Source of the DNA: Duganella sp. OV510
GTDB lineage: Bacteria; Pseudomonadota; Gammaproteobacteria; Burkholderiales; Burkholderiaceae_D
Reading direction: 5' to 3'
DNA length: 64,000 bases
Assembly (NCBI RefSeq): GCF_900100205.1
Contig: NZ_FNEQ01000001.1
Location: forward strand, 372,001 to 436,000
The translations under genes and the position numbers were made by a program. This document shows, piece by piece, positions 1 through 13,270 of this stretch (its first letter is position 1; every line of letters starts with the position of its first letter). Under the pieces are notes generated by a model. It did no database searches and was not told the DNA's origin. It saw only the letters and a list, made by a program, of their open reading frames with translations.

Positions 1-207
1 GTCGAAATGGTCTTCGATGGCGCGCTTGTTACGGCCGGTGATGAACACCATTTCGGTGATGCCGGCGGCGACCGCCTCCTCCACCGCATACTGGATCAGC
101 GGCTTGTCGACGATGGGCAGCATTTCTTTCGGTTGCGCCTTGGTCGCTGGCAGGAAGCGGCTGCCAAGACCGGCAACCGGGAATACGGCTTTTCTGATTT
201 TTGACAT
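1..207 (-). CDS. galU: UTP-glucose-1-phosphate uridylyltransferase, N-terminal part
   Basis: Only the first 69 codons are present; the rest lies beyond the left edge of the window. GalU makes UDP-glucose from UTP and glucose-1-phosphate in the cytoplasm, feeding polysaccharide and envelope synthesis. The visible part starts [20 protein letters not shown], with the nucleotide-binding G-x-G-[ST]-R-x-L-P signature and the following [10 protein letters not shown] block that is typical of GalU. It lies on the same strand as ligA, with its ATG immediately after the ligA stop. The family call is secure from the signature, but its C-terminal half cannot be checked here. Confidence 0.9.
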   Translation of the reverse strand, partial: MSKIRKAVFPVAGLGSRFLPATKAQPKEMLPIVDKPLIQYAVEEAVAAGITEMVFITGRNKRAIEDHFD

Positions 208-209
208 GG

Positions 210-3747
<3,538 letters not shown>

Positions 3748-3751
<4 letters not shown>

Positions 3752-6700
3752 GCTGCTTGTGCCTCGGTAGCGAAGTTTGCGGCGGATTCCATATCCACCG
3801 CCACGATGCGCGATACACCCTGCTCTTGCATCGTCACACCGATCAGTTGATTGGCCATCTCCATCGCAATCTTGTTGTGCGAGATGAAGAGGAATTGTGT
3901 ATGTTCGGACATGCGCTTGACCATGCGGCAGAATCGTTCGGTATTGGCGTCGTCCAGTGGCGCGTCCACCTCGTCCAGCAGGCAGAATGGCGCCGGATTC
4001 AGGCGGAACATGGAGAACACCAGCGCGGTGGCGGTCAGCGCTTTCTCGCCACCGGATAGCAGGTGGATGGTGGCGTTCTTCTTGCCCGGCGGCTGGGCCA
4101 TCACCTGCACGCCGGAGTCGAGGATTTCGTCGCCGGTCATGATCAGCTTCGCCTGGCCGCCGCCGAACAGGATCGGGAACAGCTCGGAGAAGTGGCCGTT
4201 GACACGGTCGAAGGTATCCTGCAGCAGATCGCGCGTTTCCTTGTCGATCTTGGTGATGGCGTCTTCCAGCGTATTGATGGCTTCCGTCAGATCCGCGTTT
4301 TGCGAATCGAGGAAGTTCTTGCGCTCGGACGCAGTGGCCAGTTCGTCCAGCGCCGCCAGGTTGACGGCGCCCAGCATCGAAATGGCGTTGGTCAGGCGCG
4401 TCACCTCGCCTTGCAGGTAGGACGCCTTCATGTCCGGGTGCAGCTTCTCGGCCAGCGCCGCCTCGTCGGCCTGCACTTCGGCCAGCTGGGCGGCAAACTG
4501 TTCCTGATTCAAGCGCGCGGCCTGCTCCTTCAGCTGCATTTCCATGATCTTGTCGCGTTGCGGTTGCAACGCGCGCTCGGTCGACATGCGGCCTTCCTCG
4601 AACATGCGCAGCTGCTGCGCGATCTGATCGAGTTCGTGGCGCGCATCGGACAGCGCTTTTTCCTGGTCGGTGCGGCGGTCCAGCAGGTCCTGCAAGCCTT
4701 CGTTGGCCGTGCCCTGCTCCAGGCTTTCCAGTTCCATGCGGCCGGCCTCCATGCTTTCCGTCACCTGCGCCACCTGTGCGGTGGCGGTGGCAATAGTGCG
4801 GCGGAATTCCTCGATCTTGCTACGCTGCGTTTTTTCTGCGAACTGCACTTCCTGTGCGGCGCGTTCGAGGTCGCGCAGCGCTTCGCGCGCATCGGCCAGG
4901 CGCTGTTCCTTTTGCATGAATTCGGTCTGACCGTCTTCGTGCGTGCCTTGCAGCTCGCCCAGCTCCATGTCCAGCTGCTCGAACTTTTCCTCGGACTCCA
5001 GCTTGATCTGGGTCTGTTCCTCTTCCTGCGCGGTGATTTCGGACAGGTCGGTTTCGATCTGCGTGCTGCGCTGAGTGAAGCGCGCCTCGATCTCCGACAG
5101 CTTGACCACTTCCAGTTGCAGTGTGTGCACCGACTGCTGCAGGCTTTGCAGCTTGGCGCGGTACTCGGTCAGGCGGCGCGTCAGGTCGGTCACTGCGGCT
5201 TCCGCGCGCACCGAGCGCGAACGCGCTTCATCGGCCAGCATCTGCTGCGCGCGCAGCTGCTTGGTGATGTTGTCGATTTCCTGCTGACGCCCCAGCATGC
5301 CGTCCTGCTCCGAATCGGCGGCGTAGAAACGCACGCTGCCCTGCGTGACGATATGGCCCTGGCGCGTGATGATGCTGCCGCCTGCCGGCAATTTGGCGCG
5401 CTCATTGAACGCTACGGCGGTGTCTTCAGCGATGTAGACGTTGTGCAGCCAGTCCTGTAACAGCCCGCGCAGACCCGGATCGTTAATCTTCAGCAGATTC
5501 AGGAAAGGCTTCAGGCCCGGCGCTTCCACCGGCGCCGGCGGCACGGCGGTCGACGGCGCATACAGCGCCAGCTTGGCCGGCGGTGCATCGCTGAAGAAGG
5601 CCTTGGCCCACTCGATGTTCGACATCTGCAATGCCGACGTGCGCTCGCGCAGCACAGATTCCAGCGCCGGCTCCCAGCCGGTTTCGATATTCAGCTTTTG
5701 CCACAGGCGCGGCAGCGATTCCAGTTCATGCTTCTGCAACCACGGCGTGACCTTGCCCTGCGTTTGCACGCGTTCCTGCAACTGGCGCAGCGCGTTCAGG
5801 CGCGCTTCCAGCTGCGCGTTGGCGGCGGTTTCGGTATTCACCTGCTGCTGCGCTTCGTGCCGCTCCTGCTCCAGCTTCGGTTGCTGTTCCAGTGCTTCTT
5901 CCAGCACAAAGCTCTGCTCTTCCAGCGCCTGCTGCTTTTCTTCCAGTTGCAGGCGCAGGTTGGATAGATGCGCGCTATCCGGCAGCGCCAGGCCGGTCTT
6001 TTCCTGCATCAGGCGCTCGCGCCGCACGGCCAGGCCGTTGAGGATGTTGCTGGCATTGCGCTGGTGCGCGGATTCCAGCTCCAGCTGCTGCTGCGCCTGC
6101 ATGATGCGGGAGCGCGATTCAGTACTCCTGGTCTGCGCTTCTTTCCAGGCCTGTTCCAGCATCGGCAGCGACTCGGCCTTTTGCTCAGCCATCATCTGCG
6201 CTTCCTCGACCTTGGCGCCCAGTTCTTCCAGCGAGAATTCCGCTTCCTCGATCTGCTCGCCGGTTTCGCTGGCCTGACGCTGCCATTGATCGCGCTGCGC
6301 GGTCAGCGCCGCCAGTTGCGCCTGCAAGCGGCCACGCGACTCGACCACGAACTTGATCTGTGCCTCCAGGCTGCCGATTTCCGCATTGGTCTGGTACAGC
6401 GCGCCCTGTGCCGAATGCAGGCGGTCGCCGGCGGCAAAGTGCGACTGGCGCATCTGCTCCAGCGACAGCTCGACATTGCGTAGCTTGGCGGTCTGCTCTT
6501 CCAGATCGTTCTGTGCCTGCTCGACTTCACGGAAGTATTTTTTCTGCTCGTTCTCGGCTTCGATCTTGCGCAGCAGCCAAAGCAGCTTTTGCTTTTCTTC
6601 CTGGTCGGCTTGCAGCTGGTGGAACTTGGTCGCCACCGCAGCCTGTCCTTCCAGCTTCTCCAGGTTGGAATTCAGTTCGCGCAGGATGTCTTCCACGCGC

Positions 6701-7275
6701 AGCAGGTTTTCGCGCGTGTCGTGCAGGCGGTTTTCGGTTTCGCGACGGCGTTCCTTGTACTTCGATACGCCAGCGGCCTCCTCCAGGAACACGCGCAACT
6801 CTTCCGGCCGCGATTCGATAATCCGCGAAATCATGCCCTGGCCGATGATCGCATAGGCGCGCGGACCGAGGCCGGTGCCGAGGAAGATGTCCTGGATGTC
6901 GCGCCGGCGCACCGGCTGGCCGTTGATGTAATAGGTAGAGGTGCCGTCGCGCGTCAGCGTGCGCTTGACGGCGATCTCGGCATACTGGCCCCACTGGCCC
7001 GCCGCCTTGCCCGCATTGTTATCAAACACCAGCTCCACCGACGAGCGCCCAGCCGGCTTGCGGTGGGTAGAGCCGTTGAAGATCACGTCCTGCATGGACT
7101 CGCCGCGCAGTTCCGAAGCCTTGGATTCGCCCAGCACCCAGCGGACGGCGTCGATGATGTTCGACTTGCCGCAGCCGTTGGGACCCACCACGCCAACCAA
7201 CTGACCCGGTACCTGGAAATTGGTGGGATCAACGAAAGACTTAAATCCCGACAATTTGATGGAGGATAGACGCAC
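3748..7275 (-). CDS. smc: chromosome segregation ATPase SMC
   Basis: SMC is the long coiled-coil ATPase of the bacterial condensin complex and acts with ScpA and ScpB. The 1175-aa length is normal. The Walker A motif GPNGCGKS is at residues 31-38. Two long Gln/Glu/Leu-rich coiled coils flank a hinge at roughly residues 500-660. The ABC signature LSGGEKAL begins near 1073 and the Walker B DEVDAPLD near 1101, followed by an ISHNK switch. It is the first gene of a smc-zipA-ligA unit, and its stop overlaps the next ATG. No scpA or scpB gene is in the window. Confidence 0.96.
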
Positions 7276-7366
7276 GTTGTTATCTAGGTGTTTGGGCTGG
7301 AAAATTTCACAATAATACCATTTTGCGCATCATATCAGGCCGAAAAAGGATAGTGCTACACCGTTG

Positions 7367-7993
7367 TCAGCGCACCTGCGGTTTGGGCGCGCGCCACATG
7401 GCGCGGGTGTAGGGATGATCGCGGCCGGACAGGTAGGTTGCCACCTTGGCGATCCACATCTCCGCCGGAATCGGCTGCACGCGCGGCGCCACCAGCAGCA
7501 CAGGCAGGCATAGCGCCACCAATACCCGGCTCAGCGCCATCTGGCGTTCGGCGTTGGCGTACCAGATGAAGGCGGCGGCCACCAGCAGGCCGAGTATGCA
7601 GCCGGTCCAGGCTTCGGACGGCGAGTGGGCCTCGGTATGGATGCGCGACATGGCAATCAGCACCGACAGCAACACGCCAGCGGTACTGCCCAGTATCTGC
7701 GCCAGCGGCGGCAACGAGCGGGTAAGGAGGAAGGCGGCCACTGGATAAACGGCGGCGGCACGCATAGCATGGCCGCTGAAACCGGCAAATTCCACCGACT
7801 CGATGCCGATCGCCCAACCCATGAAAGCCAGCTTGGTCAGTACCACCAGCGCCATGCCGCCGCCGAACAGCAGCGCCCAAGTCCAGGTCAGCCGCCAGGA
7901 CTTGCCAGCCAGCAGCCAAACTGCGATGGCGACACCTATTGGTCCGGTCACCGCCAGACTGCCCGCCACACTTAACCAATGCCACCAAAACAT
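7367..7993 (-). CDS. PAP2-superfamily membrane protein
   Basis: A 208-aa integral membrane protein with about six hydrophobic segments. It carries two of the three lipid-phosphatase (PAP2) signatures: a SGH motif in FSGHAMRAA and SRIHTEAHSPSE, which fits SR-x5-H-x3-[D/E] with the acidic residue as Glu. The first KxxxxxxRP motif is not clear: a Lys sits in VVLTKLAFMG but no Arg-Pro follows. It may be a phosphatidic acid or undecaprenyl-pyrophosphate phosphatase-like enzyme; the substrate cannot be read from the sequence. GGAGA lies just upstream of the ATG. It is divergent from the GST gene. Confidence 0.7.
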   Translation of the reverse strand: MFWWHWLSVAGSLAVTGPIGVAIAVWLLAGKSWRLTWTWALLFGGGMALVVLTKLAFMGWAIGIESVEFAGFSGHAMRAAAVYPVAAFLLTRSLPPLAQILGSTAGVLLSVLIAMSRIHTEAHSPSEAWTGCILGLLVAAAFIWYANAERQMALSRVLVALCLPVLLVAPRVQPIPAEMWIAKVATYLSGRDHPYTRAMWRAPKPQVR

Positions 7994-8098
7994 CGTGCTC
8001 TCCTATTTCACCGTATGACAATATTTTAGCCTCTATTGCAGCGCAACAAAAGTTAAGTACGCGTTAAAGTACATACAATTAAACCGAATGTTTTGAAA

Positions 8099-8698
8099 AT
8101 GATCATACTTGGCAAGTCCACCTCCATCAATGTCCGCAAAGTGCTGTGGACCTGCGTCGAAATCGGCCTGCAGTATCAGCTGGAGCCATCTAGCGGGACC
8201 GATGTGCAGCAGCGCAATCCCAACGCCATGGTGCCAGTGCTGATCGACGATGGCCATGTGCTGTGGGAATCGAATACGATCTGCCGCTACCTCGCCGGCA
8301 AGCATGGCCGCCACGACTTGTTGCCGGCGGCGCCGATGGCACGTGCGCAGGTTGAAAAGTGGATGGACTGGCAGGCCACTGAATTGAACAGCGCATGGCG
8401 CTACGCCTTCCTGGCGCTGGTGCGGCGCAGCGAGACGCATGCCGATCCGGCAGCGGTCAATGCCAGCATCCAGCAGTGGAACCGCCTGATGGCGCTACTC
8501 GATGCGCAACTGGCGCAGACCGGCGCGTGGGTGGCCGGCGACATTTTCACGCTGGCCGATATCGTGCTGGGCCTGTCGTTCAATCGCTGGACGTCCACGC
8601 CAATGGCAAGGCCGCAACTGCCGTCGCTGGCGGCCTGGGCCGCGCGGTTGGGTGAGCGCGCCGGCTGGCTGCAACACGGCGCCAACGGTACGCCCTGA
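8099..8698 (+). CDS. glutathione S-transferase family protein
   Basis: A 199-aa cytosolic protein with the two-domain GST layout. The N-terminal thioredoxin-like half (MIILGKSTSINVRKVLWTC) contains the SxNVRKV pattern around helix 1, a cis-Pro segment (NAMVPVLIDD) and ESNTICRYLA, which binds the gamma-glutamyl moiety. The C-terminal half is all-helical with the conserved GDIFTLADIVLG, including the N-capping Asp. It probably conjugates glutathione to electrophiles or acts as a stress protein; the substrate is unknown. I chose the ATG at 8099 over an in-frame TTG two codons upstream. Its stop directly abuts the stop of the convergent LysR gene. Confidence 0.88.
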   Translation: MIILGKSTSINVRKVLWTCVEIGLQYQLEPSSGTDVQQRNPNAMVPVLIDDGHVLWESNTICRYLAGKHGRHDLLPAAPMARAQVEKWMDWQATELNSAWRYAFLALVRRSETHADPAAVNASIQQWNRLMALLDAQLAQTGAWVAGDIFTLADIVLGLSFNRWTSTPMARPQLPSLAAWAARLGERAGWLQHGANGTP

Positions 8699-9574
8699 TC
8701 AGGACAGGCCGAAATGCTCGACGACAAAGTCGACAAAGCTGCGCTGCTTCGGCGTGGCCTGCCGTCCACGCGGGTAAATCAGATGCAGCGGCCGCAGCGG
8801 CGGCAGATAGTCGGACAGCAGCGGCACCAGGCGGCCGTCGGCGATTTCTTCAGCGACGACGATTTCGGCCAGCATGGCCAGGCCGAAGCCGTTCAGCGCC
8901 ATCTGCTTCAGCGCCTGGCCATTGTTGGAGCGGAAGCGGCTAGGCTGCGGCGCGGCCTGGGCGTCCAGTTTCCAGCGCACCACGCGCCGCCAATGCAGGA
9001 AATCCAGGCATTGATGCCGCGCCAGGTCGGCGGGTGTCGCTGGCGCGCCGTATTGGGCCAGGTAGGCTGGCGCGGCGCAGATCACCATGCCGTACGGCTT
9101 CAGCGGGCGGGCAATCATGCTGGAATCCTCCAGCCGGCCGATGCGGATAGCCGCGTCCAGCCCTTCCTCCACCACATCAGAAATGCGTTCGCTGAGTTCC
9201 AGGTCGACACTGACCTCCGGATGGGCGGCCATGTAAATCGGCAGCCTGGGTGCCAGCAAGGCGCTGCCGAAGGCCACCGGAGCGCTGATCCGCAGATTGC
9301 CGCGCGCGCCGCTACGCATGGCCAGCGCGCCCGATTCAGCGCTTTGCACGTGCGCCAGTATCTGGCGGCATTGCTCACAGTATTGCTCGCCGATCTCGGT
9401 CAGGCTCTGACGGCGCGTGGTACGGTTCAGCAGACGCGCGCCCAGCCGCTGCTCCAGTTCGGCAATGTGCTTGCCGACCATGACCACCGAGAGGTCGAAG
9501 GCCCTGGCCGCCGCCGTAAAGCTGCCGGCGTCGGCGACACCGACAAACACTTCCATGCTGCGCAATTTATCCAT
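8699..9574 (-). CDS. LysR-family transcriptional regulator
   Basis: A 291-aa LTTR. The N-terminal winged helix-turn-helix starts MDKLRSMEVFVGVADAGSFT and runs through AARAFDLSVVMVGKHIAELE. The C-terminal periplasmic-binding-protein-like effector domain contains LRISAPVAFG. This resembles the CrgA/DmlR-like subgroup that is abundant in Burkholderiales. It is divergent from the LysE-type exporter at 9674, with about 100 bp between the starts, so it probably controls that exporter. The effector cannot be inferred. No strong ribosome binding site precedes the ATG. Confidence 0.9.
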   Translation of the reverse strand: MDKLRSMEVFVGVADAGSFTAAARAFDLSVVMVGKHIAELEQRLGARLLNRTTRRQSLTEIGEQYCEQCRQILAHVQSAESGALAMRSGARGNLRISAPVAFGSALLAPRLPIYMAAHPEVSVDLELSERISDVVEEGLDAAIRIGRLEDSSMIARPLKPYGMVICAAPAYLAQYGAPATPADLARHQCLDFLHWRRVVRWKLDAQAAPQPSRFRSNNGQALKQMALNGFGLAMLAEIVVAEEIADGRLVPLLSDYLPPLRPLHLIYPRGRQATPKQRSFVDFVVEHFGLS

Positions 9575-9673
9575 GATTGTGAATCACTGGTTAAAAATAT
9601 TATAAATAATAAAGCATTTATGTTTAACCAGTTTAAAACGATACTCGGTTTTTAATTCGACGGAGTGCGCAAG

Positions 9674-10297
9674 ATGAGTTTTTCGACCTGGCTGCTGTTT
9701 CTCTCCGTATCGCTGGCTGCGGCTTTTAGTCCGGGACCAGGCGTGCTGATGGCGATTTCCACCGCGTCCAGCCAGGGCGCGCGGCGGGCTTTTTATAGCT
9801 CGGCGGGTAATGCGTTGGGCGTATTCATTGTTGCCACCACGGCGGTGACCGGACTGGGGCTGCTGCTGAAGGCGTCGGAGCTGGCATTCGGGCTGCTGAA
9901 GCTGGCCGGTGCGGCCTATCTGGTGTATCTCGGCATCAAGGCCTGGCGCGGCGCAGGGCAGCAGACGGCGCAAGCAGCATCGCGCCCGGTGGAGGAAAGC
10001 CGCTTCAGCACCTTCCGTGCGGGACTGCTGGTGGCGATCAGCAATCCCAAGGCGATTCTGTTCTTTACTGCGGTATTCCCGCAATTTATGCCGCATGACC
10101 ACATTGATCCGCTGCGCTTTATGCTGCTGACTACGACCTTTACCGCCTGCACACTGCTGTCGCATTTCTTTTACGTCAGTTGCGCGGCCTGGCTGAAGCG
10201 CAATGTGGCAACCAGTGCCCGCCGCCGTCGCCTCGCTGGCCGCAGTACGGCAGTAGTGTTCATCGGCATGGGCGGCGCGCTGCTGACTGTGCGCTGA
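9674..10297 (+). CDS. LysE/RhtB-family amino-acid exporter
   Basis: A 207-aa inner-membrane protein with about six transmembrane segments. The N-terminal signature FSPGPGVLMAISTASSQG is typical of the LysE/RhtB/ArgO family, which exports amino acids or homoserine lactones by proton antiport. GGAG at 9662 lies 8 nt before the ATG at 9674, which favours this start over a GTG three codons earlier. It is divergent from a LysR gene that is its likely regulator. The last 12 codons and the stop form the first unit of a 39-bp repeat that continues downstream, so the C-terminus may be recently remodelled. Confidence 0.9.
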   Translation: MSFSTWLLFLSVSLAAAFSPGPGVLMAISTASSQGARRAFYSSAGNALGVFIVATTAVTGLGLLLKASELAFGLLKLAGAAYLVYLGIKAWRGAGQQTAQAASRPVEESRFSTFRAGLLVAISNPKAILFFTAVFPQFMPHDHIDPLRFMLLTTTFTACTLLSHFFYVSCAAWLKRNVATSARRRRLAGRSTAVVFIGMGGALLTVR

Positions 10298-10404
10298 GGT
10301 AATCGGCACGGCGCCGCGCTGCTGGCTGTGCGCTGAGGAAATCGGCATGGTGCCGCGCTGCTGGATCTGCGCTGAGGTAATCGGCACAGCGCCGCGCTGT
10401 TTGA
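10261..10404. repeat. 39-bp tandem repeat at the 3' end of the LysE-type gene
   Basis: Three full 39-bp units (10261-10299, 10300-10338, 10339-10377) and a partial fourth (from 10378) share an ATCGGCA...GCCGCGCTGCTG...TGCGCTGAGG pattern with a few substitutions. The first unit is the coding end of the exporter gene, including its TGA; the second and third each carry their own in-frame TGA. Because 39 is a multiple of three, the copies preserve the reading frame. This looks like local slippage or duplication of the gene end rather than a mobile element. Confidence 0.85.
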
Positions 10405-10422
10405 CCTTCCGCCGAACAGCGT

Positions 10423-12795
10423 TCAGCCAGCGGCCGGCTGATTGGTGCCGGCATCGCTGTGCGCGCCGCGCGAAAGCGCCTGCGATAGCGCGACAGCCAC
10501 CACGCCCTCTGCGTGCAGCACCTGCGCACTGCCAGCGCGCAAGCGGCGCAGCAACTCGTCGCCGGACAGCGAAAATGCTTCCTGCCGGGCTGCCGTGGAA
10601 AAAATATACAGCGTGCGCCGTGGACTGATCCACGCCAGCTTGACCTTGCGGCTCCCGCCATCTGCTTCCTCGAACGCTAGCCACATGCCCCGCGTCAGGC
10701 TGTCGACCTCGACGGCGGCCTCATCGCCCTCTTCCGCCACCGGCGCGATGGCAGCTGCCTGCGCCTGCAATGCAAGCCTGCGCTCGGCGGCCTGACGGGC
10801 GACCTGCATGGCAATCTCGACCTGACGCTCGGCAGACATTTCAATCGGCGCGCGGACGATGGACGCGTGGCATTCCGCCAGCTCGGCAAAAAACCGTAAG
10901 CGGTCGGCATCCTGCCACTTGATGACATCCAGCCACTTGTTCAGCGCGGACAGCATGCCCGGCAGCCGGGCGATCAGTTGCTTCCGGTCGTCGGCGCTGA
11001 ACTTGGGCCGCACGCTCCAGATCAGGTCGTCCATGGTTTTGGTGGCGTTGTTGACGGCGCCGGGCTTGTCGTCTTCCACGCTATAGGCAATGGTCAGCAC
11101 CGACACCCAGCGCTGCTCAAGAAAAGCTTCGATAATCGCGATCACTTCGCCGGTGCCGATGCGCAGGGCGACGGCGTTTTTTGCCAGCTTGTTCGATTCC
11201 GCCACTTTTTCCTGCTTGAGCGCGGCGGCAATCGGGGCGGCAATGGCGGCTGCTGCGGCTTTTTCTTCCGCCTGGATCTGGGCCTCCAGTTCGTTGACGG
11301 CTTCCGTGAAGACGGTCATTTCATTGTCGTAATCGCGGCCCACACGATCGACGCTGCGCTGCATCGCCTGAAATAGCGGGTCATCCGGGCCTTTGCGCTG
11401 CTCCCAGCCCATGCGCGACAGCAGTTCCAGCAGGCGGCGGGCCGGATGGGCTTCCTGGAAGAAGAAATTCTTGTCGACCAGCGCGGCCTTCAGGACCGGG
11501 ATTTGCAGGAAACGGATCAGCTCGCGAGTTTCAGGTGAAATGCTCTGGTCGCGAAATACGGTGTCGAACACGGCTGACAGCAGGTCAATGGTGGATTCAT
11601 CGGCACGTGACAGGCTGCCTTCCGGCATGGCTTGCTTGAGGTTGGGCAGGTAGAACACATTGCCGCCTCCCGCCACCGCTGCCAGGCTGCCGATGGATTC
11701 GTAGGGGACGGCTTTTTGCAGTTCGGCGAGATAGGTCAGCAAGGGCTGCCTGGCGTGCAGCTGGGCTTGGCGCTGAGCGTCCTCGTTGCTGATCGCCGCA
11801 CTGCTGAAGCCGCGCGCCGGACCTTGCGGCCAGCTGGCCTGCGCTGCCACGGCGGCGGCGCCGACTACTTGGCCATGCGTTGTCTGACCGGCATTCGGCG
11901 CCCAATTATTCCCCGCCGCCAGCGCTGATGCCGGCAAGTCGGGTATCGACAGGTCGACACCGCCGTCGGCGCCCAGCATGCCGCTGGCGATGCCGTCAAC
12001 GATCTCCCCGGCCGCCGATCCGGCCACATCGCTGGATGCAAAAAATTGCCGCAACTGCTGCGCCAGCACCTGCTGATTCGGCCTGGGTCGCGCGGCGGCG
12101 CCACCATCCGCCTTGCGCCGCTGATAGCCATCCACCGATCCCGGCAGCACGCCCTTGCTCTGCAAAGCCAAACTCAAGGCCTCCAGCATCGGCGCCAGTT
12201 CGATAAACATGCCAGGCTTGAGCCAGGGCTGCAATAACCCGTTCGACTCCTCCTCCGGATCGAACTCCAGCCACGCTTGCTGCAACGCCGCCAGGAATAC
12301 CGCCGGCCGGAAGGGATTCTGGCTCATCCGCAATATATCCCGCTCCAGCAGGAACGCCAGCCGCACATTCAAGGTCTGCAAGGCATCGGCATACAAACTC
12401 TCGAATGGCTTGCTGGCACCGCCGAGCGCAACCTTGTTGTCCATCTCCTCCAGCGACACCAGCGACAAAGCCTGCACCGGCGCGCGCGTGGCGGGCTTGG
12501 CGGTGGGCGCTAATTCGGCAATCTCGCGCCGCAGCGCTTTTCCCAGCGCGCTGGTCGCCAGATGCAGGAACGCGAAATTGCGGTTGCGCAGCAGATTACC
12601 GGCACGAATGCGCTGCTGGATCAACCGCGTGTCGCCATCGGTGGCGTCGATCAATGCGCCTGCCAACTTGTTGGCCAACTCCAGGTATTGATCCCCTGCA
12701 TGCCTGACCGCAATACCAATCAACTCCTCCAGCAAGGCATGACGCGACGACACCGTCTTCTTCTGCGTGGCTATGGTTGTCGAAGTTGCACTCAT
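10423..12795 (-). CDS. DUF1631 family protein
   Basis: A 790-aa cytoplasmic protein of the DUF1631 type found mainly in beta- and gammaproteobacteria; its function is not established. Recognisable blocks are SISPETRELIRFLQIPVLK, KNFFFQEAHPARRLLELLS and a C-terminal region with WLAFEEADGGSRKVKLAWIS and RRTLYIFSTA, which has the look of a PilZ-like beta-barrel. The middle is Ala/Gln-rich and probably disordered. It stands alone, between a LysE gene and a small stress-type gene. The family name is from recognised motifs (moderate confidence); a c-di-GMP link through the C-terminus is only inference. Confidence 0.75.
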   Translation of the reverse strand: MSATSTTIATQKKTVSSRHALLEELIGIAVRHAGDQYLELANKLAGALIDATDGDTRLIQQRIRAGNLLRNRNFAFLHLATSALGKALRREIAELAPTAKPATRAPVQALSLVSLEEMDNKVALGGASKPFESLYADALQTLNVRLAFLLERDILRMSQNPFRPAVFLAALQQAWLEFDPEEESNGLLQPWLKPGMFIELAPMLEALSLALQSKGVLPGSVDGYQRRKADGGAAARPRPNQQVLAQQLRQFFASSDVAGSAAGEIVDGIASGMLGADGGVDLSIPDLPASALAAGNNWAPNAGQTTHGQVVGAAAVAAQASWPQGPARGFSSAAISNEDAQRQAQLHARQPLLTYLAELQKAVPYESIGSLAAVAGGGNVFYLPNLKQAMPEGSLSRADESTIDLLSAVFDTVFRDQSISPETRELIRFLQIPVLKAALVDKNFFFQEAHPARRLLELLSRMGWEQRKGPDDPLFQAMQRSVDRVGRDYDNEMTVFTEAVNELEAQIQAEEKAAAAAIAAPIAAALKQEKVAESNKLAKNAVALRIGTGEVIAIIEAFLEQRWVSVLTIAYSVEDDKPGAVNNATKTMDDLIWSVRPKFSADDRKQLIARLPGMLSALNKWLDVIKWQDADRLRFFAELAECHASIVRAPIEMSAERQVEIAMQVARQAAERRLALQAQAAAIAPVAEEGDEAAVEVDSLTRGMWLAFEEADGGSRKVKLAWISPRRTLYIFSTAARQEAFSLSGDELLRRLRAGSAQVLHAEGVVAVALSQALSRGAHSDAGTNQPAAG

Positions 12796-13022
12796 GAAAA
12801 GATCTGCTCCGATTGATCAACTTATTGTGACACGCTTCCACAAAGCAATCATGATTTTCAGCGCGGCCCAACAAGCTTATCTCCTACAAGCCACAAGGAG
12901 GAACTCCGATAGCGATCAGAAGCGCCAGAACGCATCATGACGTCACCGGAAACGCCTCAGCTACCCAACAGCCGGGACGATTCTGGCGAGTACGTTCTTT
13001 TTTATTTTACAAAGGAATCAAA

Positions 13023-13220
13023 ATGAACTCGAACCAAAAAGGCAGCAGCAGCAATCAGGGCTCCAAACAGGGCTCGAACCAAGGTAGCAGCAAACAATCG
13101 GGCAGCGCAGGCTCGTCCAGCGGATCGCGTAGCGGCGGCACGCAAGGCGGCACCCATGAGCAACACGTCGAAGCTGGTCGTCAAAGCCACAAAAACGACA
13201 AGCAATCCGGCAACCGCTAA
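13023..13220 (+). CDS. small Gly/Ser/Asn/Gln-rich protein, possibly stress-induced
   Basis: A 65-aa hydrophilic, low-complexity protein that starts MNSNQKGSSSNQGSKQGSN and ends with GGTHEQHVEAGRQSHKN. The end loosely resembles the EAGRKGG repeat of KGG-type stress-induced proteins. There is no signal peptide or membrane segment, so it is probably intrinsically disordered. Translation looks real: AAAGGA lies 6 nt before the ATG and a stem-loop follows the stop. A hydrophobic frame on the opposite strand is best explained as the complement of this skewed composition. I do not recognise a defined family. Confidence 0.6.
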   Translation: MNSNQKGSSSNQGSKQGSNQGSSKQSGSAGSSSGSRSGGTQGGTHEQHVEAGRQSHKNDKQSGNR

Positions 13221-13238
13221 GTAGCACATCAGCGGTAA

Positions 13239-13261
13239 ATGCGGCGCCGCGCGCGCCGCAT
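13239..13261. terminator. GC-rich stem-loop between convergent genes
   Basis: ATGCGGCG (13239-13246) pairs with CGCCGCAT (13254-13261) around a 7-nt loop, just after the 65-aa gene and before the stop of the cytochrome c peroxidase. There is no U-run, so it may act as a 3'-end stabiliser or a weak bidirectional terminator. Confidence 0.45.
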
Positions 13262-13270
13262 CATTCACCT

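Noticed and set aside
10261..10404. 39-bp repeats read as a CRISPR array
   Set aside because: The units are directly adjacent with no spacers, and the first unit is the coding end of a gene.
13002..13268. A hydrophobic 88-codon minus-strand frame opposite the 65-aa gene
   Set aside because: A Ser/Gly/Gln/Asn-rich coding strand yields a hydrophobic complement. The plus-strand frame has the better ribosome binding site, and the complement would overlap the end of the peroxidase gene region.
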